Part shown: positions 25,642-35,366 of the stretch, in pieces | Position numbering within the stretch: position 1 is the first letter of the stretch | How the letters are laid out: every line of letters starts with the position of its first letter | Program-made: the position numbers and the translations under genes | Assembly (NCBI RefSeq): GCF_005848555.1 | Contig: NZ_CP040518.1 | Span: forward strand, 991,001-1,055,000 | DNA from: Blautia sp. SC05B48 | Lineage (GTDB): Bacteria; Bacillota; Clostridia; Lachnospirales; Lachnospiraceae | DNA: 64,000 nt | Reading direction: 5' to 3' | The notes under the pieces: model-generated | The model's database searches: none | What the model was told of the DNA's origin: nothing | What the model saw: the letters and a program-made list of their open reading frames with translations, nothing else

Positions 25642-26074
25642 ATGACAGTCATTACACAGATCACAATCGCAGTTGCACTTGTACTCAGCATCATTCTTCC
25701 ATTTGGTTACTATCTTCTCGGCGAAAAAAAACCGTGGCCGCTACAAAACAGCTCTTGGTGTCAACGCCTTTTTCTTCTTCGGGATCATGCTTGTTGCCAT
25801 TGCAGTAACATTTGCAGGCGGAGCTTCCGTACAGGCTGCTACAGGCACTGACGCAGGCCTTGCAACAGGTATGGGTTACATCGCAGCAGCACTTGTTACC
25901 GGACTTTCCTGTATCGGTGGTGGTATTGCCGTTGCCAGTGCGGCAAGCGCAGCACTTGGAGCGATCAGTGAGGATCAGAGCATCCTTGGTAAATCTCTTA
26001 TCTTCGTAGGTCTTGCCGAAGGTGTTGCTCTTTATGGACTGATCATCTCCTTCATGATCCTTGGTAAACTTTGA
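25642..26074 (+). pseudogene. ntpK: V-type ATPase proteolipid subunit K, frameshifted at an A8 run
   Basis: The frame from ATG at 25642 gives a good first membrane helix (TQITIAVALVLSIILPFGYYLLGEKK), then loses homology and stops at 25851. The rest (NRGRYKTALGVNAFFFFGIMLV to SFMILGKL, stop at 26072-26074) lies in the +1 frame. The junction is the A8 run at 25724-25731; with A7 the protein would be a normal 143-residue, four-helix proteolipid with the ion-binding Glu in GLAEGVALYG. As written the rotor ring cannot be made without frameshifting. A sequencing or assembly indel, a real mutation, or slippage at the run are all possible. AAGGAGG precedes the start. Confidence 0.85.
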
Positions 26075-26075
26075 T

Positions 26076-26384
26076 ATGAAAATGTATCTGATCAGTGACA
26101 ATATTGATACTCTGACAGGAATGAGACTGGCCGGTGTAGAGGGTGTGATCGTTCATGAACACGACGAGCTGAAGGAAGCTCTGGAGCGCACCATCGCAGA
26201 CAAAGAGATCGGAATCATACTCCTGACCGAAAAATTCGGCCGGGAGTTTCCTGAGATCATCGATGATGTCAAGCTTCATCACAAAACACCTCTCATCATT
26301 GAGATTCCTGACAGACATGGTACCGGCCGCAGGCCTGATTTCATTACATCTTATGTAAACGAGGCTATCGGATTAAAATTATAG
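26076..26384 (+). CDS. ntpG: V-type ATPase subunit F (central stalk)
   Basis: A 102-residue Rossmann-like subunit of the rotor stalk (MKMYLISDNIDTLTGMRLAGVEG, IGIILLTEKFGREFPE, PLIIEIPDRHG). ATG at 26076 begins one base after the K stop, so translation is probably coupled to K; a TTG further upstream is unlikely. If K is untranslated to its natural stop, F initiation could fall. Named NtpG in Enterococcus hirae. Confidence 0.88.
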   Translation: MKMYLISDNIDTLTGMRLAGVEGVIVHEHDELKEALERTIADKEIGIILLTEKFGREFPEIIDDVKLHHKTPLIIEIPDRHGTGRRPDFITSYVNEAIGLKL

Positions 26385-26396
26385 GCAGGTGATATT

Positions 26397-26984
26397 ATGA
26401 CAATTGAAGAGAAGCTTAAACACTTCTATGACACCTCAGTGGACGAAGCACGCCGTCAGGCGGAAAAAGATGTCCGGGAACACAAGGAAGCCCTGGATGC
26501 CGCACTGGAGGAACATAAAAAAATGTCTCTGGGAAATGCTGCCAGTTCCCGCAAAGCCGAGATTGCAAACGCAAAGCGCGAGATCAACAAGGCACTTTCC
26601 GCAGAGCAGCTTCACATCCGGCGAAACTGGACTGCCAGGCAGAGCCGCTTAAAAGAAAAACTTTTTGCAGATGTTCGGGTACAGATCCTGAAATTCATGG
26701 AATCTCCCCGCTATGAAGAATATCTTTGTACAAAGATCGAGGAAGCTGTCTGCTTCGCGGAACACGATGAGATCCAGATCTATCTTTCAAAAGAAGATGA
26801 ACCCCGTCTGAAGTCTCTCACTGTAAAGACCGGTTTCCCGCTGAAGCTTTCCGATGAATCCTTTATCGGCGGGATCAAGGCGATAATCCCTGAAAAAAAT
26901 ATCCTCATCGACAATTCCTTTGAGGAAGGCTATCAGGCAGCTTACAGAGAATTCAAATTTGACGGAGGTCCAGCACATGAGTAA
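26397..26984 (+). CDS. ntpE: V-type ATPase subunit E (peripheral stalk)
   Basis: A 195-residue stalk subunit with a long N-terminal coiled coil (ARRQAEKDVREHKEALDAALEEHKK, AEIANAKREINKALSAEQLHIRRNW) and a globular C-terminus (FIGGIKAIIPEKNILIDNSFEEGYQA) containing the family GGI segment. GCAGGTG precedes the ATG. Its stop overlaps the start of subunit A by eight bases. Confidence 0.88.
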   Translation: MTIEEKLKHFYDTSVDEARRQAEKDVREHKEALDAALEEHKKMSLGNAASSRKAEIANAKREINKALSAEQLHIRRNWTARQSRLKEKLFADVRVQILKFMESPRYEEYLCTKIEEAVCFAEHDEIQIYLSKEDEPRLKSLTVKTGFPLKLSDESFIGGIKAIIPEKNILIDNSFEEGYQAAYREFKFDGGPAHE

Positions 26985-28746
26985 AACAGGTATTATCTAC
27001 GGTGTTAACGGTCCTGTTATCTACCTCAAGGGCGACACCGGCTTCAAGATCTCCGAGATGGTCTATGTAGGCCCCGAAAAACTGGTTGGAGAAGTTATCG
27101 GTCTCAAGAAACATATGACGACCATACAAGTTTTTGAGGAAACTACAGGACTGAAACCCGGAGAAACTGTTATCGGAACAGGAGACGCCATTTCCGTTCT
27201 CCTTGGTCCGGGAATCATCCACAATATTTTTGATGGTATCCAGAGACCTCTGGCAGAGATTGCCCAGGCCTCTGGAAAATATATTTCCCGTGGTGTCAGC
27301 GTTGACTCTCTTGACACAGAAAAAAAATGGGAAACCCACATTACCGTAAAGGAAGGTGACGTCATCGGTGCAGGCACGGTTATCGCTGAAACACAGGAAA
27401 CCGCCTCCATCCTTCACAAATCCATGGTTCCGCCCACGATCACACACGGAACCGTTATCCATGCGGTTCCTGACGGTGCTTATACCGTTCTGGAGCCCAT
27501 CGTTACCGTCCGTCTTGATGACGGAACCGAAAAAAAACTGGCACTTGCCCAGAAATGGCCGATCCGTGTTCCACGTCCGACCTACAAGCGTTTCCCGGCC
27601 AGCGTTCCGCTCCTTACCGGACAGCGAATCCTGGATACTCTTTTCCCTATTGCCAAGGGAGGCACTGCTGCAGTTCCAGGCGGATTCGGAACAGGAAAAA
27701 CCATGACACAGCACCAGATCGCCAAGTGGTCTGACGCAGATATCATCATCTACATCGGCTGTGGCGAGCGCGGAAACGAAATGACACAGGTTCTTGAGGA
27801 CTTCAGCAAGCTGATCGACCCGAAATCCGGAAACCTGATGATGGACCGTACCACACTGATCGCCAACACTTCCAACATGCCGGTTGCAGCCCGTGAGGCT
27901 TCCATTTACACAGGTGTTACACTTGCGGAATATTACCGTGATATGGGTTATGACGTAGCAATCATGGCAGACTCCACATCCCGATGGGCCGAGGCTCTCC
28001 GTGAGCTTTCCGGACGTCTGGAGGAGATGCCTGCAGAGGAAGGCTTCCCTGCGTATCTGGCAAGTAAGCTTTCCGCCTTCTATGAGCGCGCGGGAATGAT
28101 GCAGAACCTGAACGGAACAGAAGGTTCCGTATCTATTATCGGTGCAGTTTCCCCTCAGGGCGGTGATTTCTCCGAGCCGGTCACACAGAATACCAAACGT
28201 TTTGTCCGCTGTTTCTGGGGACTGGACAAGGCTCTTGCCTATGCCCGTCACTTCCCTGCCATCCAGTGGCTGACCAGCTACAGCGAATATCTGGAGGACC
28301 TGACTCCCTGGTACAGAGAGCATGTCTCCCCGAAATTCGTTTATGACAGAAACCAGATCATGGCTATCCTCAACCAGGAAAGCTCTCTTATGGAGATCGT
28401 CAAGCTGATCGGAAGCGATGTTCTTCCGGATGATCAGAAGCTGACGCTGGAGATCGCCAGGGTTATCCGTCTGGGCTTCCTGCAGCAGAATGCTTTTCAC
28501 CAGGAGGACACCAGTGTTCCTATGGAAAAGCAGTTCCTGATGATGGAAACCATCCTCTATCTCTACGAAAAATGCCGTGCCCTTGTAAACCGTGGCATGC
28601 CGGTTTCCGTGCTGAAGGAGGATAAGATCTTTGAACGTATCATCGCCATCAAATACGAGGTTCCAAATAAAGAGCCGGAGCGTTTTGATGAATATCATAA
28701 AGATATCGACCGCTTCTACGACAATGTACTGGAAAGAAACGGTTAA
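26977..28746 (+). CDS. ntpA: V-type ATPase catalytic subunit A
   Basis: A 589-residue catalytic subunit that hydrolyses or makes ATP. The P-loop GGFGTGKT and the catalytic Glu region CGERGNEM are intact, as are [13 protein letters not shown] and the A-type nonhomologous insertion after the N-terminal barrel. ATG at 26977 is used (GGAGGTCC nine bases before, [19 protein letters not shown]); the frame extends upstream to 26920 only by reading inside subunit E. A large antisense ORF here is a shadow. Confidence 0.96.
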   Translation: MSKTGIIYGVNGPVIYLKGDTGFKISEMVYVGPEKLVGEVIGLKKHMTTIQVFEETTGLKPGETVIGTGDAISVLLGPGIIHNIFDGIQRPLAEIAQASGKYISRGVSVDSLDTEKKWETHITVKEGDVIGAGTVIAETQETASILHKSMVPPTITHGTVIHAVPDGAYTVLEPIVTVRLDDGTEKKLALAQKWPIRVPRPTYKRFPASVPLLTGQRILDTLFPIAKGGTAAVPGGFGTGKTMTQHQIAKWSDADIIIYIGCGERGNEMTQVLEDFSKLIDPKSGNLMMDRTTLIANTSNMPVAAREASIYTGVTLAEYYRDMGYDVAIMADSTSRWAEALRELSGRLEEMPAEEGFPAYLASKLSAFYERAGMMQNLNGTEGSVSIIGAVSPQGGDFSEPVTQNTKRFVRCFWGLDKALAYARHFPAIQWLTSYSEYLEDLTPWYREHVSPKFVYDRNQIMAILNQESSLMEIVKLIGSDVLPDDQKLTLEIARVIRLGFLQQNAFHQEDTSVPMEKQFLMMETILYLYEKCRALVNRGMPVSVLKEDKIFERIIAIKYEVPNKEPERFDEYHKDIDRFYDNVLERNG

Positions 28747-28761
28747 AGGAGGGATCAGTTT

Positions 28762-30144
28762 ATGGCAATCGAATATCTTGGCCTGAGTGAAATAAACGGC
28801 CCTCTTGTTGTCCTTGAGGGTGTAAAAAATGCATCTTACGAGGAGATCGTGGAATTCCACATGGAGGACGGCACTCAGAAGATCGGCCGTATCGTGGAAA
28901 TCTATGAGGACAAGGCCGTTATCCAGGTTTTTGAGGGAACTGACAATATGTCCCTCGGCAATACACACACACGTCTTACCGGACATCCTATGGAGATCGG
29001 GCTTTCCCCTGAGATCCTGGGACGTACCTTTAACGGTATCGGCCAGCCCATTGACGGGCTTGGCGAGATCACACCGGAGGTCAGCCTGAACATTAACGGG
29101 CTTCCGCTGAATCCGGTAACCCGTGAATATCCACGAAACTATATCAACACCGGTATCTCCGCTATCGACGGACTGACAACACTGATCCGCGGCCAGAAGC
29201 TGCCGATCTTTTCCGGTAACGGTCTTCCACATGATAAGCTGGCTGCACAGATCGTTCAGCAGGCTTCCCTGGGAGCAGATTCCGATGAAAAATTCGCCAT
29301 TGTTTTTGCGGCAATGGGCGTCAAATATGACGTAGCTGAATTCTTCCGCAGAACCTTTGAGGAAAGCGGTGCCTCCGACCACGTTGTGATGTTTTTGAAC
29401 CTTGCAAACGATCCGGTTGTAGAACGTCTTCTGACACCGAAGATCGCCCTCACTGCCGCTGAGTATCTTGCTTTTGAAAAAGGCATGCACATCCTGGTAA
29501 TCCTTACAGATATCACCTCCTTCTGCGAGGCCATGCGAGAGGTTTCCTCCTCCAAAGGTGAAATTCCTTCCCGAAAGGGTTATCCTGGATATTTGTACAG
29601 TGAGCTTGCAACTCTTTACGAGCGTGCGGGAATCGTCCGTGGCGGCACCGGTTCTGTAACCCAGATCCCAATCCTGACCATGCCAAACGACGACATCACA
29701 CACCCGATCCCAGACCTTACCGGATATATCACAGAAGGCCAGATCGTACTGGACCGCCAGCTTCACGGTCAGGCGATCTATCCGCCGATCAATGTTCTGC
29801 CATCTCTGTCCCGTCTGATGAAGGACGGTATCGGTGAAGGCTTCACACGTGCCGATCATCAGGATGTTGCCAACCAGCTCTTCTCCTGCTACGCAAAGGT
29901 AGGCGACGCAAGAGCTCTGGCATCCGTTATCGGTGAGGATGAGCTTTCTCCGCTGGATAAGCAATACCTTGTATTCGGAAAAGCCTTCGAGGCAGAGTTT
30001 GTAGGACAGTCAGAAACAGAGAATCGAAGCATCATCGAAACTCTGGATAAGGGCTGGGAGCTTCTTGGTCTTCTTCCAAGAGAAGAGCTCGACCGTATCG
30101 ATACCAAAGTTCTGGATCAGTATTACAGAGAAACCGTCCGTTAG
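28762..30144 (+). CDS. ntpB: V-type ATPase regulatory subunit B
   Basis: A 460-residue non-catalytic subunit alternating with A in the head. It has the alpha/beta fold without a functional P-loop ([10 protein letters not shown] replaces the Walker A) and the [20 protein letters not shown] and [32 protein letters not shown] blocks. AAAGGAGGG lies before the ATG. It stands 15 bases after subunit A. Confidence 0.96.
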   Translation: MAIEYLGLSEINGPLVVLEGVKNASYEEIVEFHMEDGTQKIGRIVEIYEDKAVIQVFEGTDNMSLGNTHTRLTGHPMEIGLSPEILGRTFNGIGQPIDGLGEITPEVSLNINGLPLNPVTREYPRNYINTGISAIDGLTTLIRGQKLPIFSGNGLPHDKLAAQIVQQASLGADSDEKFAIVFAAMGVKYDVAEFFRRTFEESGASDHVVMFLNLANDPVVERLLTPKIALTAAEYLAFEKGMHILVILTDITSFCEAMREVSSSKGEIPSRKGYPGYLYSELATLYERAGIVRGGTGSVTQIPILTMPNDDITHPIPDLTGYITEGQIVLDRQLHGQAIYPPINVLPSLSRLMKDGIGEGFTRADHQDVANQLFSCYAKVGDARALASVIGEDELSPLDKQYLVFGKAFEAEFVGQSETENRSIIETLDKGWELLGLLPREELDRIDTKVLDQYYRETVR

Positions 30145-30156
30145 TGAGGTGATTTT

Positions 30157-30780
30157 ATGGATCCGAATACCTTTCCTACCAAGGGAAATCTTATACTTGC
30201 AAAAAACTCTCTGGCTCTTTCCAAACAGGGCTATGAGCTTATGGACAAAAAGCGTAATATCCTGATCCGTGAAATGATGGAGCTGATTGATCAGGCAAAA
30301 GACATCCAGTCCCAGATTGATGAGACCTTCCGTACCGCTTACGCGGCTCTTCAGAAGGCAAATATGGAAATTGGAATCGCTTTCGTAGACCAGATTTCTC
30401 ATACCGTTCCTGTGGAAGATTCCATCCGGATCAAAACCAGAAGCGTTATGGGAACCGAGATCCCTCTTGTGGAATATGACAAAAAAGCAGGCAACACGCC
30501 GACCTACGCCTACTACAGCACCAAGCTGTCCCTGGACGAGGCCAAGGCAGCCTTCGAGCGTGTAAAGGAGCTGTCCATCCAGCTCTCCATGATCGAAAAC
30601 GCCGCCATCCGTCTTGCTACCAACATCAAGAAAACCCAGAAGCGTGCCAATGCGCTGAAAAACATCACCATCCCCAGATATGAAACCCTCACCAGAGATA
30701 TCACTAATGCTCTGGAGGAAAAAGAGCGCGAAGAGTTTACACGTCTGAAGGTGATCAAGCGTATGAAACAAAACAGTTAA
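30157..30780 (+). CDS. ntpD: V-type ATPase subunit D (rotor shaft)
   Basis: A 207-residue long helical hairpin forming the central shaft. Typical are PTKGNLILAKNSLALSKQGYELMDKKRNIL at the N-terminus and KKTQKRANALKNITIPRYETLTRDITNALEEKEREEF at the C-terminus. It is the last gene of the operon, followed at once by a strong terminator. Confidence 0.95.
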   Translation: MDPNTFPTKGNLILAKNSLALSKQGYELMDKKRNILIREMMELIDQAKDIQSQIDETFRTAYAALQKANMEIGIAFVDQISHTVPVEDSIRIKTRSVMGTEIPLVEYDKKAGNTPTYAYYSTKLSLDEAKAAFERVKELSIQLSMIENAAIRLATNIKKTQKRANALKNITIPRYETLTRDITNALEEKEREEFTRLKVIKRMKQNS

Positions 30781-30822
30781 AAAAATCCTCCGCAGATCTT
30801 TCCGGTTCTGCGGAGGATTTTT
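30781..30822 (+). terminator. Terminator of the V-ATPase operon
   Basis: Stem AAAATCCTCCGCAGA/TCTGCGGAGGATTTT with a ten-base loop, ending in TTTTT, directly after the ntpD stop. Confidence 0.92.
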
Positions 30823-30825
30823 GGG

Positions 30826-31259
30826 TTATCCACACTTATCCACATCTGAAAATAACTTTTCAACACCTTGCAGTGACCGTTTTAACTGGGCACTGTTCTT
30901 TTTTATCCTCATTTCCATACATCCGATAATCCCCCTTTTAAATAGATTAGTTTTTCAAGAATTTACTCACTATTATCTGATTATTTGTTTTTATTCTTTT
31001 ATATTATGTCTTTTTTGCAATAAATTTTATGATATTTAGAATTTAAAAATGTCAATAGTTTTAAGAACTTTTTTCCCACTTTTTACAATTTTATCATTTT
31101 ACACAAAACATATGTTTAAATTTATTTATGTAAATCAGCTCATCCACATGGTTATCCTTGTGGATAATGTGGATAAATTTGTGCATAACTTGATTATTAG
31201 CGGATTTGCGGATTTTTGTCATGTGGAAAACTTTTTGGAAAGTTTTTCACTTATCCACC
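30826..31259. promoter_or_regulatory. Cluster of DnaA-box sequences in an AT-rich gap
   Basis: Perfect TTATNCACA boxes at 30826-30834 and 30836-30844 (plus strand) and at 31159-31167, 31168-31176 and 31180-31188 (minus strand), with near matches at 31140-31148 and 31251-31259. The stretch between is AT-rich. No dnaA or dnaN gene is nearby, so this is more likely a DnaA-titration or regulatory cluster than the origin. The remaining gap to 31493 holds no convincing gene. Confidence 0.6.
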
Positions 31260-31493
31260 ATAGTTCGACAGGTTTTGTGCATATTGCCAGAACGACCTTT
31301 TCAAGGCTGATATTGCCCGTATCCGCACGCACCTGCCTAACGTTGCCAATCCTCTCCGATGTTTATATCAAGCCTTTCTTTTTGCAGCTTTTTATGGTGT
31401 TTCTCCTGCGTGCAGTCTTGACATCAGCACTGTTTTTTTGTTAAGGTGAAAACGCTAAAACAACGTGTGGATTTTTCAGTTCCGACTTTTTTC

Positions 31494-31541
31494 GCCACAC
31501 AATCTGCCTTCACCAGTAAGACAGATTGTGTGGCTTTTATT
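31494..31541 (+). terminator. Terminator-like hairpin before the second MATE gene
   Basis: A perfect 13-bp stem GCCACACAATCTG/CAGATTGTGTGGC (31494-31506 with 31522-31534), followed by TTTTATTAT. With no plus-strand gene just upstream it may be an attenuator in the MATE leader or the end of a non-coding transcript. Confidence 0.65.
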
Positions 31542-31609
31542 ATGCACAAAAAGCACACCTTTTTTCCCATGATCTACATTGTGAATTCTGATATAAAGGA
31601 GGATTTTTC

Positions 31610-32941
31610 ATGAACGACACATTTATGAAGGAGAAGCCTGTCGGCCCGCTGCTGGCGTCCATGGCGCTGCCTATGGTCTTTTCCATGCTTGTAAACTCAC
31701 TATACAACATTGTGGACAGCTTCTTCGTGGCACAGATCAGCGAGCAGGCCATGACCGCCCTGTCCCTTGTCTATCCGGTCCAGAACATGATCAACGCCGT
31801 TGCCATCGGCTTCGGGATCGGAATCAACGCCAGAGTTTCCTATCACCTTGGCGCAGGGGACAAAAAAATGGCAGACACCGCCGCAACCCACGGATTTTTT
31901 CTGTCTGTGATCCATGGAATCCTGATGACTGTGATCAGCATCGCTGTTATGCCCGTATTCCTTCAGATGTATACCCAGGATGAAACCGTGATCCGGATGG
32001 GGCTGGAGTATTCTACCATCGTTTTCATGTTTTCCACAGTAATTTCCATCAGCCTTTTCTTCGAAAAACTTTTCCAGGCTGTAGGACGGATGAAAGTATC
32101 TATGATCGCCCTGCTGGTGGGATGTACCAGCAACATCATCCTGGACCCGTTCCTGATCTGGGGAATCGGTTTTTTTCCGAAGTTGGGTATCCGGGGCGCA
32201 GCTCTGGCTACTGGCATCGGCCAGATGCTCACCATTGCGGTCTATATGGTCTTTTATATCCTGAAAACTATTCCTGTACATGTAACGCCCAAAGCCCTGA
32301 AAACAAGCAAAGAAACGGATCTGAGCCTGTATGCCATCGGTGTTCCAGCGATCCTGAACCTGGCACTGCCATCGTTCCTGATCTCTTTTCTGAACTCCGT
32401 GCTGGCCGCTTACTCAGACAGCTATGTGGTGATCCTTGGCATTTATTATAAATTGCAGACCTTCCTGTATCTCCCGGCCAACGGAATCATCCAGGGAATG
32501 CGCCCGCTGATCGGTTATAACTTCGGTGCCCGTGAAATGAAGCGTGTGAAAAAAATCTTCCGGCTGACCCTGGAGTCCAGCTGTGTGATCATGCTCTTTG
32601 GAACCGTTATCTGTCTCCTGGCATCCGGACAGCTTATGGGACTTTTCACAACTACCCCGGAAACCATTGCCGCAGGTTCCAGAGCACTGAAGAGCATCAG
32701 CGCCGGCTTCCTGATTTCCGCAGTATCCGTCACCACCTCCGGTGCCATGGAAGGCCTTGGAAAAGGTACCCAGTCCCTTGTTATTTCTCTTTTCCGCTAC
32801 GTGGTCGTTATCATGCCCACCGCATATCTTCTGTCCCGTTTTATGGGTCCTGATGGCGTATGGAACGCATTCTGGATCACAGAAGTGTTTACTGCCATCG
32901 TTTCTGTCATGGTTTATCACAACACGTTGAAAAAAGCCTGA
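31610..32941 (+). CDS. MATE-family efflux protein (2)
   Basis: A 443-residue, 12-span MATE transporter distinct from the one at 19688-21016. It starts MNDTFMKEKPVGPLLASMALPMVFSMLVNSLYNIVDSFFVAQI and carries GIGINARVSYHLGAGDKK and GMRPLIGYNFGARE, the usual sites in each half. AAAGGAGG lies before the ATG at 31610. It is monocistronic: hairpin upstream, bidirectional terminator downstream. Substrate unknown. Confidence 0.9.
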   Translation: MNDTFMKEKPVGPLLASMALPMVFSMLVNSLYNIVDSFFVAQISEQAMTALSLVYPVQNMINAVAIGFGIGINARVSYHLGAGDKKMADTAATHGFFLSVIHGILMTVISIAVMPVFLQMYTQDETVIRMGLEYSTIVFMFSTVISISLFFEKLFQAVGRMKVSMIALLVGCTSNIILDPFLIWGIGFFPKLGIRGAALATGIGQMLTIAVYMVFYILKTIPVHVTPKALKTSKETDLSLYAIGVPAILNLALPSFLISFLNSVLAAYSDSYVVILGIYYKLQTFLYLPANGIIQGMRPLIGYNFGAREMKRVKKIFRLTLESSCVIMLFGTVICLLASGQLMGLFTTTPETIAAGSRALKSISAGFLISAVSVTTSGAMEGLGKGTQSLVISLFRYVVVIMPTAYLLSRFMGPDGVWNAFWITEVFTAIVSVMVYHNTLKKA

Positions 32942-33007
32942 GAATGCAAATGCCCATCCCACCGACCTGCTTGCAGCCGCCTGCAGGTTTACGTCCCAAA
33001 AGCACAA

Positions 33008-33073
33008 AAAGCTTCGATCCACTCTCTGAGCACATCGCTCATCGATGAGAGTTGAATCGAAGCTTTCTTTTTT
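33008..33073. terminator. Bidirectional terminator between MATE (2) and nagB
   Basis: Stem AAAGCTTCGAT/ATCGAAGCTTT (33008-33018 with 33056-33066) enclosing CTCTC/GAGAG, with T-runs on both outer sides (CTTTCTTTTTT on plus, GCTTTTTGTGC on minus). Confidence 0.8.
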
Positions 33074-33178
33074 AACCAAATCCGGAAAATCCCATGAGTG
33101 ATCGCTGATATCCGCCTGCTTCAAACGGATATCCATGATCTGCGTTCATTTAATTCGCGGAAATTTCCTCTGTATCTC

Positions 33179-33922
33179 TTACAGCAGCCCCTTCTCACGG
33201 ATCAGCTTTAAAGCGCCTTCATCTGCCACTACCGTCACATCCGGGTGGAGCTGCAGGATAGATGCCGGCACGTTGGGCGTGATCGGTCCGTAGAGAGATT
33301 TGTAAAGGGCATCTGCCTTTGCCTCTCCGGTAGCGACCAGAAGGATCTTCTTTGCAGCCATGATGTTTTTGATACCCATGGTATACGCCTGCTTCGGCAC
33401 ATCATCCATAGTTTCAAAGAATCTTGCATTTGCCTTGATGGTGCTCTCTGTAAGGTCTACGCAGTGAGTCTCCTTTTCAAAAGCTGCTCCTGGCTCATTG
33501 AATCCGATATGACCGTTTCCGCCGATTCCAAGCAGCTGCATGTCGATACCGCCTACGCTGCGGATAATCTCATTGTAATCCGCACAGGCTTTCTCACTGT
33601 CCTCTTCCAGTCCGTTTGGCACATAGGTTCTTGTCTTATCGATATTTACATGATCAAACAGATTTGTGTTCATAAAATAGCGATAGCTCTGATCGTTATC
33701 TCCGGAAAGTCCTTTGTATTCATCAAGATTTACGGATGTGATCTGTGAAAAGTCCAGATCTCCTTTTTTATACCACTCGATCAGCTGCTTGTACATTCCC
33801 ACCGGTGTGGAGCCTGTAGCAAGTCCGAGAACAGCATTTGGCTTCATGATGATCTGTGCAGACATGATGTTTGCCGCTTTTCTGCTTACGTCATAGTAAT
33901 CTTTTCCTGTATAAATGATCAT
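33179..33922 (-). CDS. nagB: Glucosamine-6-phosphate deaminase
   Basis: A 247-residue enzyme converting glucosamine-6-phosphate to fructose-6-phosphate and ammonia. Hallmarks are LGLATGSTPVGMYKQLIEWYKKG, TSVNLDEYKGL (catalytic Asp) and LLGIGGNGHIGFNEPG. ATG at 33922 is used; a longer frame reads through the terminator. It is the last gene of the fucosidase/ABC cluster, though a hairpin separates it. Its presence suggests that GlcNAc or GlcN-containing glycans are the source of carbon released by the fucosidases. Confidence 0.95.
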   Translation of the reverse strand: MIIYTGKDYYDVSRKAANIMSAQIIMKPNAVLGLATGSTPVGMYKQLIEWYKKGDLDFSQITSVNLDEYKGLSGDNDQSYRYFMNTNLFDHVNIDKTRTYVPNGLEEDSEKACADYNEIIRSVGGIDMQLLGIGGNGHIGFNEPGAAFEKETHCVDLTESTIKANARFFETMDDVPKQAYTMGIKNIMAAKKILLVATGEAKADALYKSLYGPITPNVPASILQLHPDVTVVADEGALKLIREKGLL

Positions 33923-33946
33923 AATCTTTTCCCTTCTCCTTATGGT

Positions 33947-34009
33947 AAAAAAGAACAACCGGATAACTGAGATTCGCATATCTCCTGCTTTTCCTGTTGT
34001 TCTTTTTTT
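33947..34009 (-). terminator. Terminator between the fucosidase operon and nagB
   Basis: On the minus strand AAAAAAGAACAAC pairs with GTTGTTCTTTTTT (34009-33997 with 33959-33947), ending in T6. It lies 17 bases after the fucosidase stop and would reduce read-through into nagB. Confidence 0.75.
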
Positions 34010-34025
34010 ATTATTGATTAGTTTT

Positions 34026-35336
34026 TTACTCAGCCATCTCTACTTCGAGAACATAGTCTACCGGGTCAGGAAGTACCGGGTCAGGTCCCAGATCAACGAA
34101 TGCGATATCCGGGTAATCGCTGTGCATCCATGCATTGGAGATCGGCACCTCATGTCCGTCATCCAGTGCACGCACCTTCACGATCTTATCCTTATCAAAT
34201 CCCAGAAGCGGAAGTGGTCCCAGTGTATTCTCATAAATATGCACATAGTATTTGTTTCCGTTTCTGGTGATACGTCCGTAATCCGGCTTCGGAATGTTTT
34301 CAGCCGGTACACAGCCGTAGATACTGTCATGATTCTTATCCATCCAGCGGCCGATCTCAGCCAGGATCGCAGAAGATTCCTTCGGGAATTTACCTTTTGC
34401 ATCCGGTCCTACGTTCAGGATCATATTTCCGCCCTTGGAAACACACTCTACCAGCTTCTTGATCAGCATGGAAGCCGGTTTGTAATAATGGTCGTTTGCA
34501 CAGTATCCCCAGTTGTTGTTCATGGTGAAGCATGCTTCCCAGACCATCGGGTTGCCTTCCTTATCACAGATTCCTTCCGGCGGGATGATCTGCTCAGGGC
34601 TTACGAAATCGCCATGGTACGGTGTCGGATCACACTCATACAGGGATCCTCTTCCCTCTCCACTGGCTTCCAGACGGTTATCGATGATAACCTGCGGCTG
34701 TAAGCTGCGCACCATGTTGATCAGCTTGGTTGCGCCCCATTTTTCCCCTCTCATATCGTCGTAGGAGAAATCAAACCAGATGATATCGATCTGTCCGTAG
34801 TTTGTACAGATCTCTTCTACCTGATTATACAGATATTCTGTATAACGTGAGAAATCACGGTTCTCATTTCCGCACTCTTTGTGGTTTCTCATCGGATGGA
34901 TACGGTCTCCGTAATGCGGATAATCCGGATGATGCCAGTCAAGCAGTGTGAAATAGATTCCAACCTTAAGGCCTTCCTCACGAAGTGCCTCTACATACTC
35001 CTTGATCAGGTCTCTTCCTGCCGGTGTGTTTGTTACCTTGTAGTCTGTGTATTTGCTGTCAAAGAGGCAGAATCCGTCGTGATGTTTTGCTGTCAGGACT
35101 ACATATTTCATACCTGCAGCCTTGGCCTCTTTTGCCCACTGCTTCGGGTTGTAGTCTCTTGCATCAAACTCTTTCATAAACGGAAGATATTCTTCCTCAG
35201 GTATTTCCTCTACACTTCGTACCCACTCGCCTCTTGCAGGGATAGAATATAATCCCCAGTGGATAAACATTCCAAAGCGGGCATCCTGGTACCACTCCAT
35301 ACGTTTTTCATATTCTTTTCTGTCAAACTGATACAT
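34026..35336 (-). CDS. Alpha-L-fucosidase, GH29 (1)
   Basis: A 436-residue cytoplasmic GH29 enzyme that removes alpha-linked fucose. The N-terminal barrel shows FGMFIHWGLYSIPARGEW and VVLTAKHHDGFCLFDS, the GH29 substrate-binding histidines, and the nucleophile is D189 in IIWFDFS. No signal peptide, so it acts on oligosaccharides taken up by the adjacent ABC transporter. A short C-terminal beta domain follows. It is clearly different from the fucosidase at 38659-39927, which may divide linkages between them. ATG at 35336 follows an AGGAGG. Confidence 0.93.
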   Translation of the reverse strand: MYQFDRKEYEKRMEWYQDARFGMFIHWGLYSIPARGEWVRSVEEIPEEEYLPFMKEFDARDYNPKQWAKEAKAAGMKYVVLTAKHHDGFCLFDSKYTDYKVTNTPAGRDLIKEYVEALREEGLKVGIYFTLLDWHHPDYPHYGDRIHPMRNHKECGNENRDFSRYTEYLYNQVEEICTNYGQIDIIWFDFSYDDMRGEKWGATKLINMVRSLQPQVIIDNRLEASGEGRGSLYECDPTPYHGDFVSPEQIIPPEGICDKEGNPMVWEACFTMNNNWGYCANDHYYKPASMLIKKLVECVSKGGNMILNVGPDAKGKFPKESSAILAEIGRWMDKNHDSIYGCVPAENIPKPDYGRITRNGNKYYVHIYENTLGPLPLLGFDKDKIVKVRALDDGHEVPISNAWMHSDYPDIAFVDLGPDPVLPDPVDYVLEVEMAE

Positions 35337-35366
35337 GATTTTTTCCTCCTGTTTAGATTAAAAGCA

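Noticed and set aside
26953-29964. A 1003-codon minus-strand ORF opposite V-ATPase subunits A and B
   Set aside because: It is the antisense shadow of two strongly conserved genes with third-position bias; it has no ribosome site and a composition (Cys/His-rich, no domain) unlike a protein.
31049-31444. A 131-codon plus-strand ORF in the DnaA-box gap
   Set aside because: No ribosome site, overlaps the DnaA boxes, and both strands give similarly unconvincing protein text.
30781-31609. Chromosomal origin of replication
   Set aside because: DnaA boxes are present but dnaA, dnaN, rpmH and recF are absent and gene orientation shows no switch typical of an origin; kept only as a DnaA-box cluster.
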